Assembly (NCBI RefSeq): GCF_000013345.1
Contig: NC_007777.1
Location: forward strand, 1,426,001 to 1,490,000
Origin: Frankia casuarinae
GTDB taxonomy: Bacteria; Actinomycetota; Actinomycetes; Frankiales; Frankiaceae
Direction of reading: 5' to 3'
DNA: 64,000 nucleotides
This document shows, piece after piece, positions 56,625 to 64,000 of this stretch (positions within the stretch are counted from its first letter, which is position 1; every line of letters starts with the position of its first letter). The translations under genes were made by a program, and so were the position numbers. The notes beneath the pieces are model-generated. The model worked only from the letters and a program-made list of their open reading frames with translations. It was not told the origin of the DNA and ran no database searches.

Positions 56625-57127
56625 CCGCGCTAACGGTCGGCGTGTGCTTGGTGCTCGTGGCGCCCCGGCCACAGTGGTCGGCGGGACATCTCTGAACGTA
56701 TGGAGGAGATCCTTGCCAGCGAGGCGGCATCCATCAGAAACTCCCGAGGGGACTGACGCCTTCAGACGTCAGGGGAACTGGAGGACGCGCTGCGTACCCA
56801 TTTCGCGCTCTGATGTCGTGACGCCGCCAAGGTGTGTCCGACAGGACGCGGCGGCACCCCGGACACCCCGGTCGACACCCCGACCACCGCGGCGAGCTCG
56901 TCGGCGGTCTCCGCACCATCGGCGATCACCTGGCTGCCGACGCCGTCGGCGAAGCGGACGAGGGCGTCGACTCGTTAGGCATGGTACCCTCTCGGACCCG
57001 TATGTCCGTCTACAGAGAGTAGAAACGATATTTCTCGGAGTTGTCTCGGTGATGTCGATGGCCGCTCCGCGGGCGGGTGGCGGGCCGCCGGGCTGATCCG
57101 GGTCGGCTGGAGCGCATCCGGTCCGGA
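56625..57127. other. gap without recognised gene
   Basis: About 500 bp. Open frames give Arg/Pro-rich products with no family features. Probably eroded insertion-sequence flank. Confidence 0.4.
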
Positions 57128-57388
57128 TCAGCCCGGATGCGTGCCGACGGTGTCGCGGAGCTCGGCACCGAGGCGGCCGTCCGAAACCCGGGCACAGTGG
57201 GCGCAGCAGAAGAACCGCCCGGATACCTCGACGCCGTGCCCGATAATGCGGCAGTCGCAATGTTCGCAGCGGGGGGCAAGTTTTGCCACAGCGCATTCAA
57301 AGCAGTCAAAGGTGTATTTCTCGCCACTTATAACCTGCACCTCGAACGACATCCAGTAGTCGTTACCGCAGGTGTCGCACCTGGCCAT
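57128..57388 (-). CDS. small zinc-ribbon protein
   Basis: 86 residues with Cys pairs at CDTCGNDY (4 and 7), FDCFECAVA, PRCEHCDCRIIGHG and FFCCAHCARVS: up to ten Cys and several His in a two-ribbon arrangement. It resembles the widespread actinobacterial small metallothionein-like or zinc-ribbon proteins with the RIIGHGVE motif. Metal storage or protein binding is possible. No operon partner. It is intact despite lying beside transposon debris. Confidence 0.75.
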   Translation of the reverse strand: MARCDTCGNDYWMSFEVQVISGEKYTFDCFECAVAKLAPRCEHCDCRIIGHGVEVSGRFFCCAHCARVSDGRLGAELRDTVGTHPG

Positions 57389-57622
57389 CGTCCCGCCCCC
57401 TCTCGCCGGTCCCGACGTTAGACCGGGTGGATGCTGATCGCATCTTCCGCCCTCGGTATGTTCATCATGTCGATCGATGGGAACGGCGGGCCGATCACCC
57501 GGTAGCTGCCCAGGTCGTCAGGACCGGTGGCGCCCGTCGCGGATGGTCGGGCGGTCTGCCGGCCGGCCGCGGCTGGCCTGCCTCATCGAAAACTGCGACC
57601 GGAGCGAGGCGACAGGAGCGGG

Positions 57623-58402
57623 ATGGATCTTCAGCTGGCGGGCAAGGTGGTGCTGGTGACCGGCGGCTCGAACGGGCTGGGAGCCGCCCTGGTGCGGACG
57701 CTGGCCGCCGAGGGGGCGCGGGTGGCCTTCTGCGGGCGCGACGAGACGCGGCTGCGGGAGGTCGCCGGGCAGGCGCAGGCCGGCGGTGGCGAGGTTCTCG
57801 CCGTACCTGCCGATGTGACCAGCATCACTGACCTCGAACGTTTCGTCGCCACCGCCGTCGACCGCTGGAACGCCGTCGACGCCCTGGTGAACAACGCCGG
57901 CGCCAGCGCGGGCGGTACGTTCGAGAACCAGACCGACGAGGTCTGGAACGCCGATCTGGAGCTGAAGCTGCACGCGGCGATCCGGGCCTCCCGGCTGGTG
58001 TTGCCGTACCTGCGGCGCGCGGGCGGTGGCGGCATCGTGAACTCACTGTCCGTGGCGGCCAGAGCCCCCAGCGCCGGTTCCACCCCGACCTCCGTCACCC
58101 GGGCCGCGGGCCTCGCGCTCACCAAGGCCCTGTCCAAGGAGCTCGGCCCGGACCGGATCCGGGTCAACGCGGTGCTGATCGGCCTGGTGGAGAGCGGGCA
58201 GTGGGATCGGGCGGCGGCCCGAGAGAACATCACGGTCGACGAGCTGTACGAACGGATGGGGCGGACCTCCGGAATCCCGCTCGGTCGGGTGGGCCGGGCC
58301 CAGGAGTTCGCCGATCTGGTCGCGTTCCTGCTCTCCGCGCGGGCCGCCTACATCACGGGTGCGACGATCAACCTCGATGGCGGCCTCAGCCCGGTAGCCT
58401 GA
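57623..58402 (+). CDS. SDR-fold protein without catalytic Tyr/Lys
   Basis: 259 residues. The Rossmann motif TGGSNGLG (13-20), the NNAG motif (90-93) and a Ser near 143 are present. At the YxxxK site the sequence is [17 protein letters not shown]: Tyr is replaced by Thr156 and Lys by Arg160. The C-terminal [12 protein letters not shown] is normal. Such variants occur among actinobacterial SDR paralogues and may act in binding or an altered reaction. ATG lies behind AGGAG. The next gene, an esterase, starts 177 bp later. Confidence 0.85.
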   Translation: MDLQLAGKVVLVTGGSNGLGAALVRTLAAEGARVAFCGRDETRLREVAGQAQAGGGEVLAVPADVTSITDLERFVATAVDRWNAVDALVNNAGASAGGTFENQTDEVWNADLELKLHAAIRASRLVLPYLRRAGGGGIVNSLSVAARAPSAGSTPTSVTRAAGLALTKALSKELGPDRIRVNAVLIGLVESGQWDRAAARENITVDELYERMGRTSGIPLGRVGRAQEFADLVAFLLSARAAYITGATINLDGGLSPVA

Positions 58403-58578
58403 CGGCAGACGGCCGGCCGATCAACCGGCGCGCGGGGTTTCGACCGGGTCCACCGCCGGGTCCGCCGCCGGTGTGGTTGCCGGTGTGGTTGCCGTCCCGA
58501 CATCGGGAATCGACGGTGTCGCGCAGGCGTCGCGGCGATGTATTCCTTCGGCCTGGTCTGGTCCGTACCGTGGGTGCG

Positions 58579-59682
58579 GTGTCCCGGAAACCGCCGCCAG
58601 CACGTTGGCATCTCGCCGTGCCGGGTGTCGTCGCGCTGACACTGGTCATTGTCGTCCAGCTGGTGCACGGTTTCGCGGGCTCGTCCGGCGTCTCCGGCAG
58701 CGTCTCTGACAAGGCAGTGCCGCGACGTTTCGCTGCCGGCTCGGGAATATCGACCGCGGGCTCCTCCTGCGTCTCACCGCGGCCGGCGGTCCCGCTGCTC
58801 TCGGGGGCACATTCCCTGGTTCTGGGTGGAGTCCGTCGCTACTACCGGTTGACACTGCCGGTGGGTCACGACGGGCGTCACGCCTATCCGTTGATCTTCG
58901 ACTTCCACGGTTTCAAGGCCGATAAGGAGTTGGAAGAGCAGCGTTCCCGCATGGGCGCCCTGGGCAGCGACCGCGGTTTCATCGTGGTGACCCCGGACGC
59001 GTTGGGGACACCACGACGCTGGAACACCCTCGGGGAGCCGGGTAAGGCGGATGACTTTGGTTTCGTGAATGCTCTGCTGGATGATCTGGATGCGCGGTTC
59101 TGCCTGGACGACCGTGCTGTCTACGCCGCCGGGCATTCCAACGGTGCCGAGTTCGCCGCCGCGCTGGTGTGCAGATCCGGTCGATTCGCGGCCGTGGCGA
59201 TGGTCTCCTCGACGTTCGAGGTCCGCTGCCCGCCCGGACGTACCCCGGCGACCATGGCCGTGCACGGCACCGCCGATCCGTCCGTGCCCTATGCGGGTGG
59301 CGCGGTGGCGGGCGGACCCGCGCACATCTCGCCGGCTCCGGCGGTGATCCGCGCATACGCCGACCGTTACGGCTGCAATCCGACGCCGGTGCTGACCGAG
59401 CCCAGAGGCGAAGTGATCATCCTGCGGTACGTCGACTGCCTCGGGGGTGCCGAGGTTCGGCTCGACACGGTGACCGGGGGCACGCATCTGTGGCCGGCCA
59501 GCCCGGAGGCCCGCCGGGACCGGTCCGACTCGGCCGCCGGCCGGTCCTTCGACGCCACCGGCGCGATCCTGGACTTCTTCACCGTGCACCACATGGATCA
59601 TTCACCCGTCATGCCGCCGCGGGTAGCCCTGGTGAGCAACTCGCCCCGCCGTGGGCCGGACCTTCGTAGGCTGGCGGGGTGA
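58579..59682 (+). CDS. secreted esterase (LpqC/PHB-depolymerase-like)
   Basis: 367 residues. A signal anchor or signal peptide WHLAVPGVVALTLVIVVQLV is near the start. The alpha/beta hydrolase core has LIFDFHGFKADKE (oxyanion region), the nucleophile in AAGHSNGAEFAAAL (GHSNG), an Asp in TADPSVPYAGG and His in TGGTHLWP. These match the family of feruloyl esterases and poly(3-hydroxybutyrate) depolymerases. GTG at 58570 is an alternative start. The stop overlaps the next gene (GTGA). Confidence 0.82.
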   Translation: MSRKPPPARWHLAVPGVVALTLVIVVQLVHGFAGSSGVSGSVSDKAVPRRFAAGSGISTAGSSCVSPRPAVPLLSGAHSLVLGGVRRYYRLTLPVGHDGRHAYPLIFDFHGFKADKELEEQRSRMGALGSDRGFIVVTPDALGTPRRWNTLGEPGKADDFGFVNALLDDLDARFCLDDRAVYAAGHSNGAEFAAALVCRSGRFAAVAMVSSTFEVRCPPGRTPATMAVHGTADPSVPYAGGAVAGGPAHISPAPAVIRAYADRYGCNPTPVLTEPRGEVIILRYVDCLGGAEVRLDTVTGGTHLWPASPEARRDRSDSAAGRSFDATGAILDFFTVHHMDHSPVMPPRVALVSNSPRRGPDLRRLAG

Positions 59683-60392
59683 CCGATCGCCTGTACTTCC
59701 GTCAACTGTTGTCCGGCCGCGACTTCGCCGTCGGCGATCCGGTCGGTACCCAGATGGTCAACTTCGTCTACCTCGTGGGTGACCGCGAGACCGGCGAGGC
59801 CTTGGTCGTCGATCCCGCCTACAAGGTCGACGACCTGCTCAACCTGCTGGCCGCCGACGGTATGCGGCTCACCGGCGCGCTCGTCACCCATTACCACGCC
59901 GATCACATCGGCGGAAACGCGTTCGGCCTGGAGATCGAGGGTGTCCGCCAGTTGCTCGGCCGGCAGAACGTCCCGATTCACGTGAACCGGGCCGAGGCGG
60001 AGTGGGTACGGCGGGCGACCGAGGTCTCCGCGGCCGATCTGGTCGAGCATGACGACGACGATGTGGTGACGGTCGGGGAGATCCCCGTGCGGCTGCTGCA
60101 CACCCCCGGCCACACCCCCGGCAGCCAGTGTTTCCTCGTCGACGATCGGCTCGTTGCCGGAGACACCCTGTTCCTCGAGGGCTGCGGCCGGATGGACCTG
60201 CCCGGCGGCGACGCGGGACTGATGTACGACAGCCTGCGTCGGTTGGCCGCGTTGCCGGACACCACCACCGTCTTCCCCGGCCACCAGTACTCTCCGCAGG
60301 CGTCGGAGGACCTTGCGGTGGTCAAGCGGATGAACCACGTCTTCCGGCCGACGAGCGCCCAGCAGTGGAAGGCGATGCTGGGCCTGTCCTGA
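59679..60392 (+). CDS. MBL-fold hydrolase, glyoxalase II-like
   Basis: 237 residues. [10 protein letters not shown] gives His71, His73, Asp75 and His76 of the metal site. [23 protein letters not shown] and FPGHQYSP complete it. This layout fits hydroxyacylglutathione hydrolases and persulfide dioxygenase-like enzymes; actinobacteria lack glutathione, so the substrate may be a mycothiol ester or persulfide. Coupled to the esterase by GTGA. Confidence 0.87.
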   Translation: MTDRLYFRQLLSGRDFAVGDPVGTQMVNFVYLVGDRETGEALVVDPAYKVDDLLNLLAADGMRLTGALVTHYHADHIGGNAFGLEIEGVRQLLGRQNVPIHVNRAEAEWVRRATEVSAADLVEHDDDDVVTVGEIPVRLLHTPGHTPGSQCFLVDDRLVAGDTLFLEGCGRMDLPGGDAGLMYDSLRRLAALPDTTTVFPGHQYSPQASEDLAVVKRMNHVFRPTSAQQWKAMLGLS

Positions 60393-60472
60393 ATCCCGCG
60401 GTCGACCGGGTCGCCGCCGGGAAGACCCTCGTGTTTGCGGAACCGCATGGTCGACAAGGCGAGGAGCCCCGT

Positions 60473-61687
60473 ATGACAGCCCCGGTCCGTGCCGCCGTCC
60501 TGCAGCTCGGCTGTCCCGACGAGGAGAACGCGGCGGACCGGGTGCGCAGGGTGCTGGGGGAGATCCGGCAGACCCAGGCGGACCTGGTCGTCCTCCCCGA
60601 ACTATGGGTCACCGGCTATTTTCACTTCGATCGGTACGAGGCGGAGGCGGAGGCGTTGACCGGGCCGACGGTCACCGCCCTGCGGGAGGCCGCCCGGGAA
60701 CGCGGATGCCACCTGGTGGCCGGCAGCATCGTGGAACGGTCCGCCGACGGACGGCTTTTCAACACGACCGTGTTGATCGGTCCGGACGGGATGATCCGGC
60801 ATGCGTACCGCAAGGTGCACCTGTTCGGCTACGGCTCCGCGGAGGCCCGGTTGCTGACGCCGGGTGCCACGGTCGGAACCGTCCCCACCGAACTCGGCAT
60901 CGTCGGGCTGGCGACCTGTTACGACCTCCGGTTTCCCGAGCTGTTCCGGCTGCTGGCCGAGGGCGGTGCCGAGATCGTGGTGGTGGTATCGGCCTGGCCG
61001 TTGGCCAGGCTGGACCACTGGCGCGTGCTCACCCGGACCCGGGCCATCGAGAACCAGGTGTATCTCGTCGCCTGCAACGCCGCGGGCCGCCAGGCGGGCC
61101 GGGAGATGGCCGGGGCGAGCGTCGTCGTCGATCCGTGGGGAGAGGTGCTCGCCGAGGCCGGCCCGCGGCCCACCACGGTGCGCGCGGAGCTGGACCCGTC
61201 CCGACCGGCCGCCGTTCGTGCCGAGTTCCCGGTGCTCACGCATCGCCGGCTCGGGGTCGACCACCAGAACCGGCTTGACCCCGCGCATCTGCTCGACCTG
61301 GCCGGGCGTGGCAAGGCCTTTCTTGACTTCTGGCGAGAGCGGCACCTGTGCAGCCTGACCACCGTCCGGCCGGATGGCAGCCCGCACGTGGTCGCCGTCG
61401 GCGCGACACTTGATCCGGCGGCGGGCATCGCCCGGGTGATCACATCGGCCCGGTCCCGCAAGGCCCGTCTGATCGCGGCGGGACCGGCCCACGGCACCCC
61501 CGTCGGGCTCTGCCAGATCGACGGCCGACGCTGGTCGACGCTGGAGGGACTGGCCGTGCTCCGGGATGATCCGGCGAGTGTGGCCGACGCCGAGTTCCGC
61601 TATGCGCAGCGTTACCGCGCGCCGCGGGCCAATCCCCGGCGTGTCGTCGTGGAGGTGCGGATCACCCGCGTGCTCGGCAGCGTCTGA
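60473..61687 (+). CDS. fusion: carbon-nitrogen hydrolase plus PPOX-type domain
   Basis: 404 residues, ATG behind GAGGAG. Residues 1-270 are a nitrilase-superfamily amidase with Glu43 (LPELWVTGY), Lys114 ([10 protein letters not shown]) and Cys149 ([12 protein letters not shown]). Residues about 280-404 are a split-barrel domain of the F420/FMN-binding PPOX class ([20 protein letters not shown], then [14 protein letters not shown]). The two are joined by a 15-residue linker in one uninterrupted frame. Amide hydrolysis coupled to a flavin or deazaflavin reaction, or a sensing function, is possible. All catalytic residues of the first domain are present. Confidence 0.85.
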   Translation: MTAPVRAAVLQLGCPDEENAADRVRRVLGEIRQTQADLVVLPELWVTGYFHFDRYEAEAEALTGPTVTALREAARERGCHLVAGSIVERSADGRLFNTTVLIGPDGMIRHAYRKVHLFGYGSAEARLLTPGATVGTVPTELGIVGLATCYDLRFPELFRLLAEGGAEIVVVVSAWPLARLDHWRVLTRTRAIENQVYLVACNAAGRQAGREMAGASVVVDPWGEVLAEAGPRPTTVRAELDPSRPAAVRAEFPVLTHRRLGVDHQNRLDPAHLLDLAGRGKAFLDFWRERHLCSLTTVRPDGSPHVVAVGATLDPAAGIARVITSARSRKARLIAAGPAHGTPVGLCQIDGRRWSTLEGLAVLRDDPASVADAEFRYAQRYRAPRANPRRVVVEVRITRVLGSV

Positions 61688-61690
61688 CCC

Positions 61691-62380
61691 TCAGGACTCG
61701 ATCGCCGCGGTGATGCCGACCAGCAGCCATTCCAGCCCGTCGGCGAAGTCCTCCTGCGCGTCGTCACCCATGATCGTCATGTTGCCCGGACCCAACTGCG
61801 CGAGGAAGGGATAGTCGCCGGTGGCGATCAGGCCGCGGAGGTAGGTGGTCAGCTCGACCTTGTCGACGTCGGTCCGGGAGTGGAGGTCCCGCGCCCGCAG
61901 TTCGGCGAGAACGTGCCCGATCGTGTACGTGTCGACCGCGCGCAGAATCGCGATCTTCCGGCGAGGTGGCACGGGCAGCCTGGCGACCGCTGCGGCCGAC
62001 TGCTCGGCGTGGCGCAGCGCGTTCGGTCCGTAGTGCGGCCGTCCGGCGAACGTGGTCAGCATCCAGGGATGGCGCAGGCAGCTGGCCCGGGTCTGATGGG
62101 AGATGGCACGCAGGGCGTCGCGCCAGTCGGCGGGCAGCGGGTCGGGGACGAGGATCTCGGCAGCGATCCGGTCGCTCATCAGATCGAGAAGATCGTCTTT
62201 GCGGGCGATGTGGGAGTACAGGCTCATCGGCCGGACGCCGAGAACTGCCGCGACCCGGCGGATAGAGACGGCGTCGAGTCCTTCCGTGTCGGCCAGGGTG
62301 ATCGCCGCGTCGACGATGGCCTCCCGGCTCAGCCGGGGCTTCTGGCGCGCTACGGGCCGGGTCCACAACAGGCCCTTCAT
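61691..62380 (-). CDS. TetR-family regulator
   Basis: 229 residues from the chosen ATG. The helix-turn-helix is at about 15-60 (LSREAIVDAAITLADTEGLD, then VSIRRVAAVLGVRPMSLYSH). The rest is a TetR_C-type ligand domain. The frame is open 276 bases further upstream, but that part encodes a Pro/Ala repeat (TALPTAPPTAPP) and is unlikely. It is divergent from the MFS exporter gene and probably represses it. The ends of the two genes upstream and this one nearly touch (4 bp). Confidence 0.87.
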   Translation of the reverse strand: MKGLLWTRPVARQKPRLSREAIVDAAITLADTEGLDAVSIRRVAAVLGVRPMSLYSHIARKDDLLDLMSDRIAAEILVPDPLPADWRDALRAISHQTRASCLRHPWMLTTFAGRPHYGPNALRHAEQSAAAVARLPVPPRRKIAILRAVDTYTIGHVLAELRARDLHSRTDVDKVELTTYLRGLIATGDYPFLAQLGPGNMTIMGDDAQEDFADGLEWLLVGITAAIES

Positions 62381-62704
62381 CGGGCTGTCGCATTCCTCGA
62401 CGTGCGGCGGCGCCGTCGGGGGAGCGGTCGGTAGCGCCGTCGGGGGAGCGGCCGGGCGGGCGGGAGACGGGGCGAAGCCGGTCGCAGCCGCGGGCTTCAG
62501 GCGACGTTGGGGCGTGTGCGGCCCGCCCGGGTCGCCCGACCCGGCGGTTGTGACGGGCCCGTCCGGGTCGGTGCGGGAGATCAACTCCGGGGCGGGCGCG
62601 GCGGGTGGGCCGGCCGGAGTCGACGGGACGTTCCATGCTCCCCTCGATCCGCACATACAGCGAGGTTACGTGGTCAGCGAGATTACACGGTCGGGTCCGG
62701 CGGC

Positions 62705-62751
62705 TACACCGTACGGACAAAGGTACGGCGTAGCGAAAGCGATACGGTGTA
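62705..62751. promoter_or_regulatory. candidate TetR operator region
   Basis: TACACCGTA (62705-62713) and TACGGTGTA (62743-62751) are exact inverted copies, with internal GTACGG and GATACGG half-sites between. The region lies about 100 bp ahead of the exporter gene. It is likely bound by the divergent TetR protein (inference). Confidence 0.45.
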
Positions 62752-62853
62752 TCGTCGGCGGGGTGCGGCTCGACCAGGACTATTCCCGGGCGCCTGGTCC
62801 GACTCGCCCCAGTTCGCGGCGGATGATCCTGCTCGGGTCGTACGGAGGTTGTG

Positions 62854-64000
62854 ATGGCAGCGCAGACCCAGGCGCCCGCCGCGGCGGGCGGGGGCATGAC
62901 GGGCGGTAGCGGAGATCGGCTCGATCCGGCGCTGATCCGTCTCGCCGGGATCGTCCTCGTCGGTGCGGTCGTGGTGCAGCTCGATGCGACGATCACCTCC
63001 GTGGCGATCAACACCCTCGCCCGATCCTTCAACGTCGGAATCTCGACAATCCAGTGGGTGAGTACCGGTTACCTGCTCGCGCTCGCCATGGTGATCCCGG
63101 TGACCGGCTGGTCAGCCGAGCGGTTCGGCGCCAAGCGGATGTGGCTGCTGTCGCTGGTCCTGTTCCTCGTCGGCTCGGCGCTGTGTGGGGCGGCATGGTC
63201 GGCCGGCAGTCTCATCGCCTTCCGGATCGTGCAGGGCCTCGGCGGCGGCCTGCTTCTGCCTCTGATGCAGACGATCATCGCGCAGGCGGCCGGGCCGGAA
63301 CGGCTGGGCCGCCTGATGGCGGCGGTGGGGGTGCCCGCGCTGGTCACTCCCGTGCTCGGGCCGGTCATCGGCGGGCTGATCGTCGACGATCTCGACTGGC
63401 GTTGGATCTTTTTCATCAACGTGCCGGTCTGCCTGATCGGGCTGGTCCTGGCCTGGCTGGGGATGCCGGATGTGCGGACTCCCGGGCGGCATCGCTTCGA
63501 CGCTCTCGGGTTCGCGTTGCTGTCCCCGGGGCTGGCCGCGATCGTCTACGGCTTCTCCGTGGCCGGCCGGCAGGGTGACTTCACGGGTGTGCGGGTGATC
63601 GTGCCGCTGGCCCTCGGCGCGGCCCTGCTCGTTCTGTTCACGGTGCATGCCCTGCGGACCGCCGTCGAACCGATCATCGACCTGCGGCTGTTCCGGTCCC
63701 GGGCCTTCGCCGGTTCATCGGGGATGATGTTCCTGTTCGGGATCTCGCTGTTCGGGGCGATGTTCCTGCTGCCCCTGTACGAGCAGCAGGCCCGTGGCCG
63801 CAGCGCCGCCGCCGCCGGCCTGCTCCTCGCCCCGCAGGGGTTGGGGATGATGATCGCCCTGATTGTGCTGGGCCGGGTGGCGGACCGGCGCAGCCCGCGG
63901 TTGTTCGTTCTGGTCGGCCTTCTGCTCAGCGCGCTGGGATCGGTTGCGTATACACAGGTCGCCGCCGACACCAGCGAGGTGCTGCTCGGGGTCTCCCTGA
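62854..64000 (+). CDS. MFS multidrug exporter, DHA2 type (partial)
   Basis: The frame runs without stop to the window end (382 codons). ATG lies behind GGAGG. Ten or so hydrophobic helices are visible. The DHA2 marks are VVVQLDATITSVAINTLARS (motif D1), GWSAERFGAKRMWLLSLVLF (motif A) and AFRIVQGLGGGLLLPLMQTI (motif B), followed by PVLGPVIGGLIVDDLDWRWI (motif C). It exports drugs or toxic compounds using the proton gradient. Regulated by the divergent TetR gene. Confidence 0.92.
   Translation, partial: MAAQTQAPAAAGGGMTGGSGDRLDPALIRLAGIVLVGAVVVQLDATITSVAINTLARSFNVGISTIQWVSTGYLLALAMVIPVTGWSAERFGAKRMWLLSLVLFLVGSALCGAAWSAGSLIAFRIVQGLGGGLLLPLMQTIIAQAAGPERLGRLMAAVGVPALVTPVLGPVIGGLIVDDLDWRWIFFINVPVCLIGLVLAWLGMPDVRTPGRHRFDALGFALLSPGLAAIVYGFSVAGRQGDFTGVRVIVPLALGAALLVLFTVHALRTAVEPIIDLRLFRSRAFAGSSGMMFLFGISLFGAMFLLPLYEQQARGRSAAAAGLLLAPQGLGMMIALIVLGRVADRRSPRLFVLVGLLLSALGSVAYTQVAADTSEVLLGVSL

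Noticed and set aside
56644-57096. 150-residue plus frame and its neighbours
   Set aside because: Arg/Pro-rich product, no family match and inconsistent with flanking genes.

Overview
The window is very GC-rich actinobacterial DNA. GTG starts are frequent, and there is long antiparallel open-frame shadowing. Gene content and order (tig, clpP1-clpP2-clpX, folC/ndk, mreBCD-mrdA-rodA, TIGR03960/TIGR03936, rne, rplU-rpmA-obg-proB, proA, nadD-rsfS) fit a Frankia-like or related high-GC actinomycete. The genus is an inference from layout and codon style, not from a database search.

Region 1 (1-10,700) begins with the end of an acyl-CoA dehydrogenase gene and a 3 x 102-bp tandem repeat. It then carries a complete 10,191-bp integrative element bounded by 49-bp direct repeats (425-473 and 10616-10664). 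The right repeat is the 3' half of an intact tRNA-Gly(TCC) gene. The element encodes a TPR-type regulator, small DNA-binding proteins, an HNH nuclease, a P-loop ATPase with a putative replication role, a Prim-Pol primase, Xis and a tyrosine integrase. No FtsK/TraB-type DNA translocase is visible. Its non-coding parts are unusually structured: a promoter with an operator palindrome and a following hairpin; two clusters of the rare palindrome GCTAGC; and three loci that share a ~20-bp core flanked by private 9-bp repeats in inverted orientation. That three-locus family is the most unusual signal in the window.

Region 2 (10,740-32,850) is a conserved housekeeping block: tRNA-Pro, trigger factor, the Clp protease and ClpX, FolC, a divergent FolC/Mur-ligase paralogue that has lost its motifs, Ndk, the elongasome cluster mreB-mreC-mreD-PBP2-RodA, two radical-SAM-associated genes and RNase E/G. 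Region 3 (33,000-52,800) holds L21, L27, Obg and ProB, then an inserted block (small secreted protein, SbcC, SbcD) that separates proB from proA, then malate synthase, a MoxR/VWA pair, phosphoglucomutase, NadD, RsfS, a histidine phosphatase and tRNA-Ala.

Region 4 (52,800-57,400), directly after tRNA-Ala, is an insertion-sequence graveyard with remnants of ISAs1, IS4, IS5 and IS630 type around an acetate-transporter-like gene and a zinc-ribbon protein. Region 5 (57,600-64,000) carries an SDR-like protein lacking the catalytic Tyr/Lys pair, a secreted esterase, an MBL hydrolase, a nitrilase-PPOX fusion, and a divergent TetR regulator / MFS exporter pair; the exporter runs off the window end.

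Many intergenic regions, and several coding regions, contain short perfect tandem repeats of 15-25 bp (often 18 bp). These look like a recurrent local-duplication habit of this genome.
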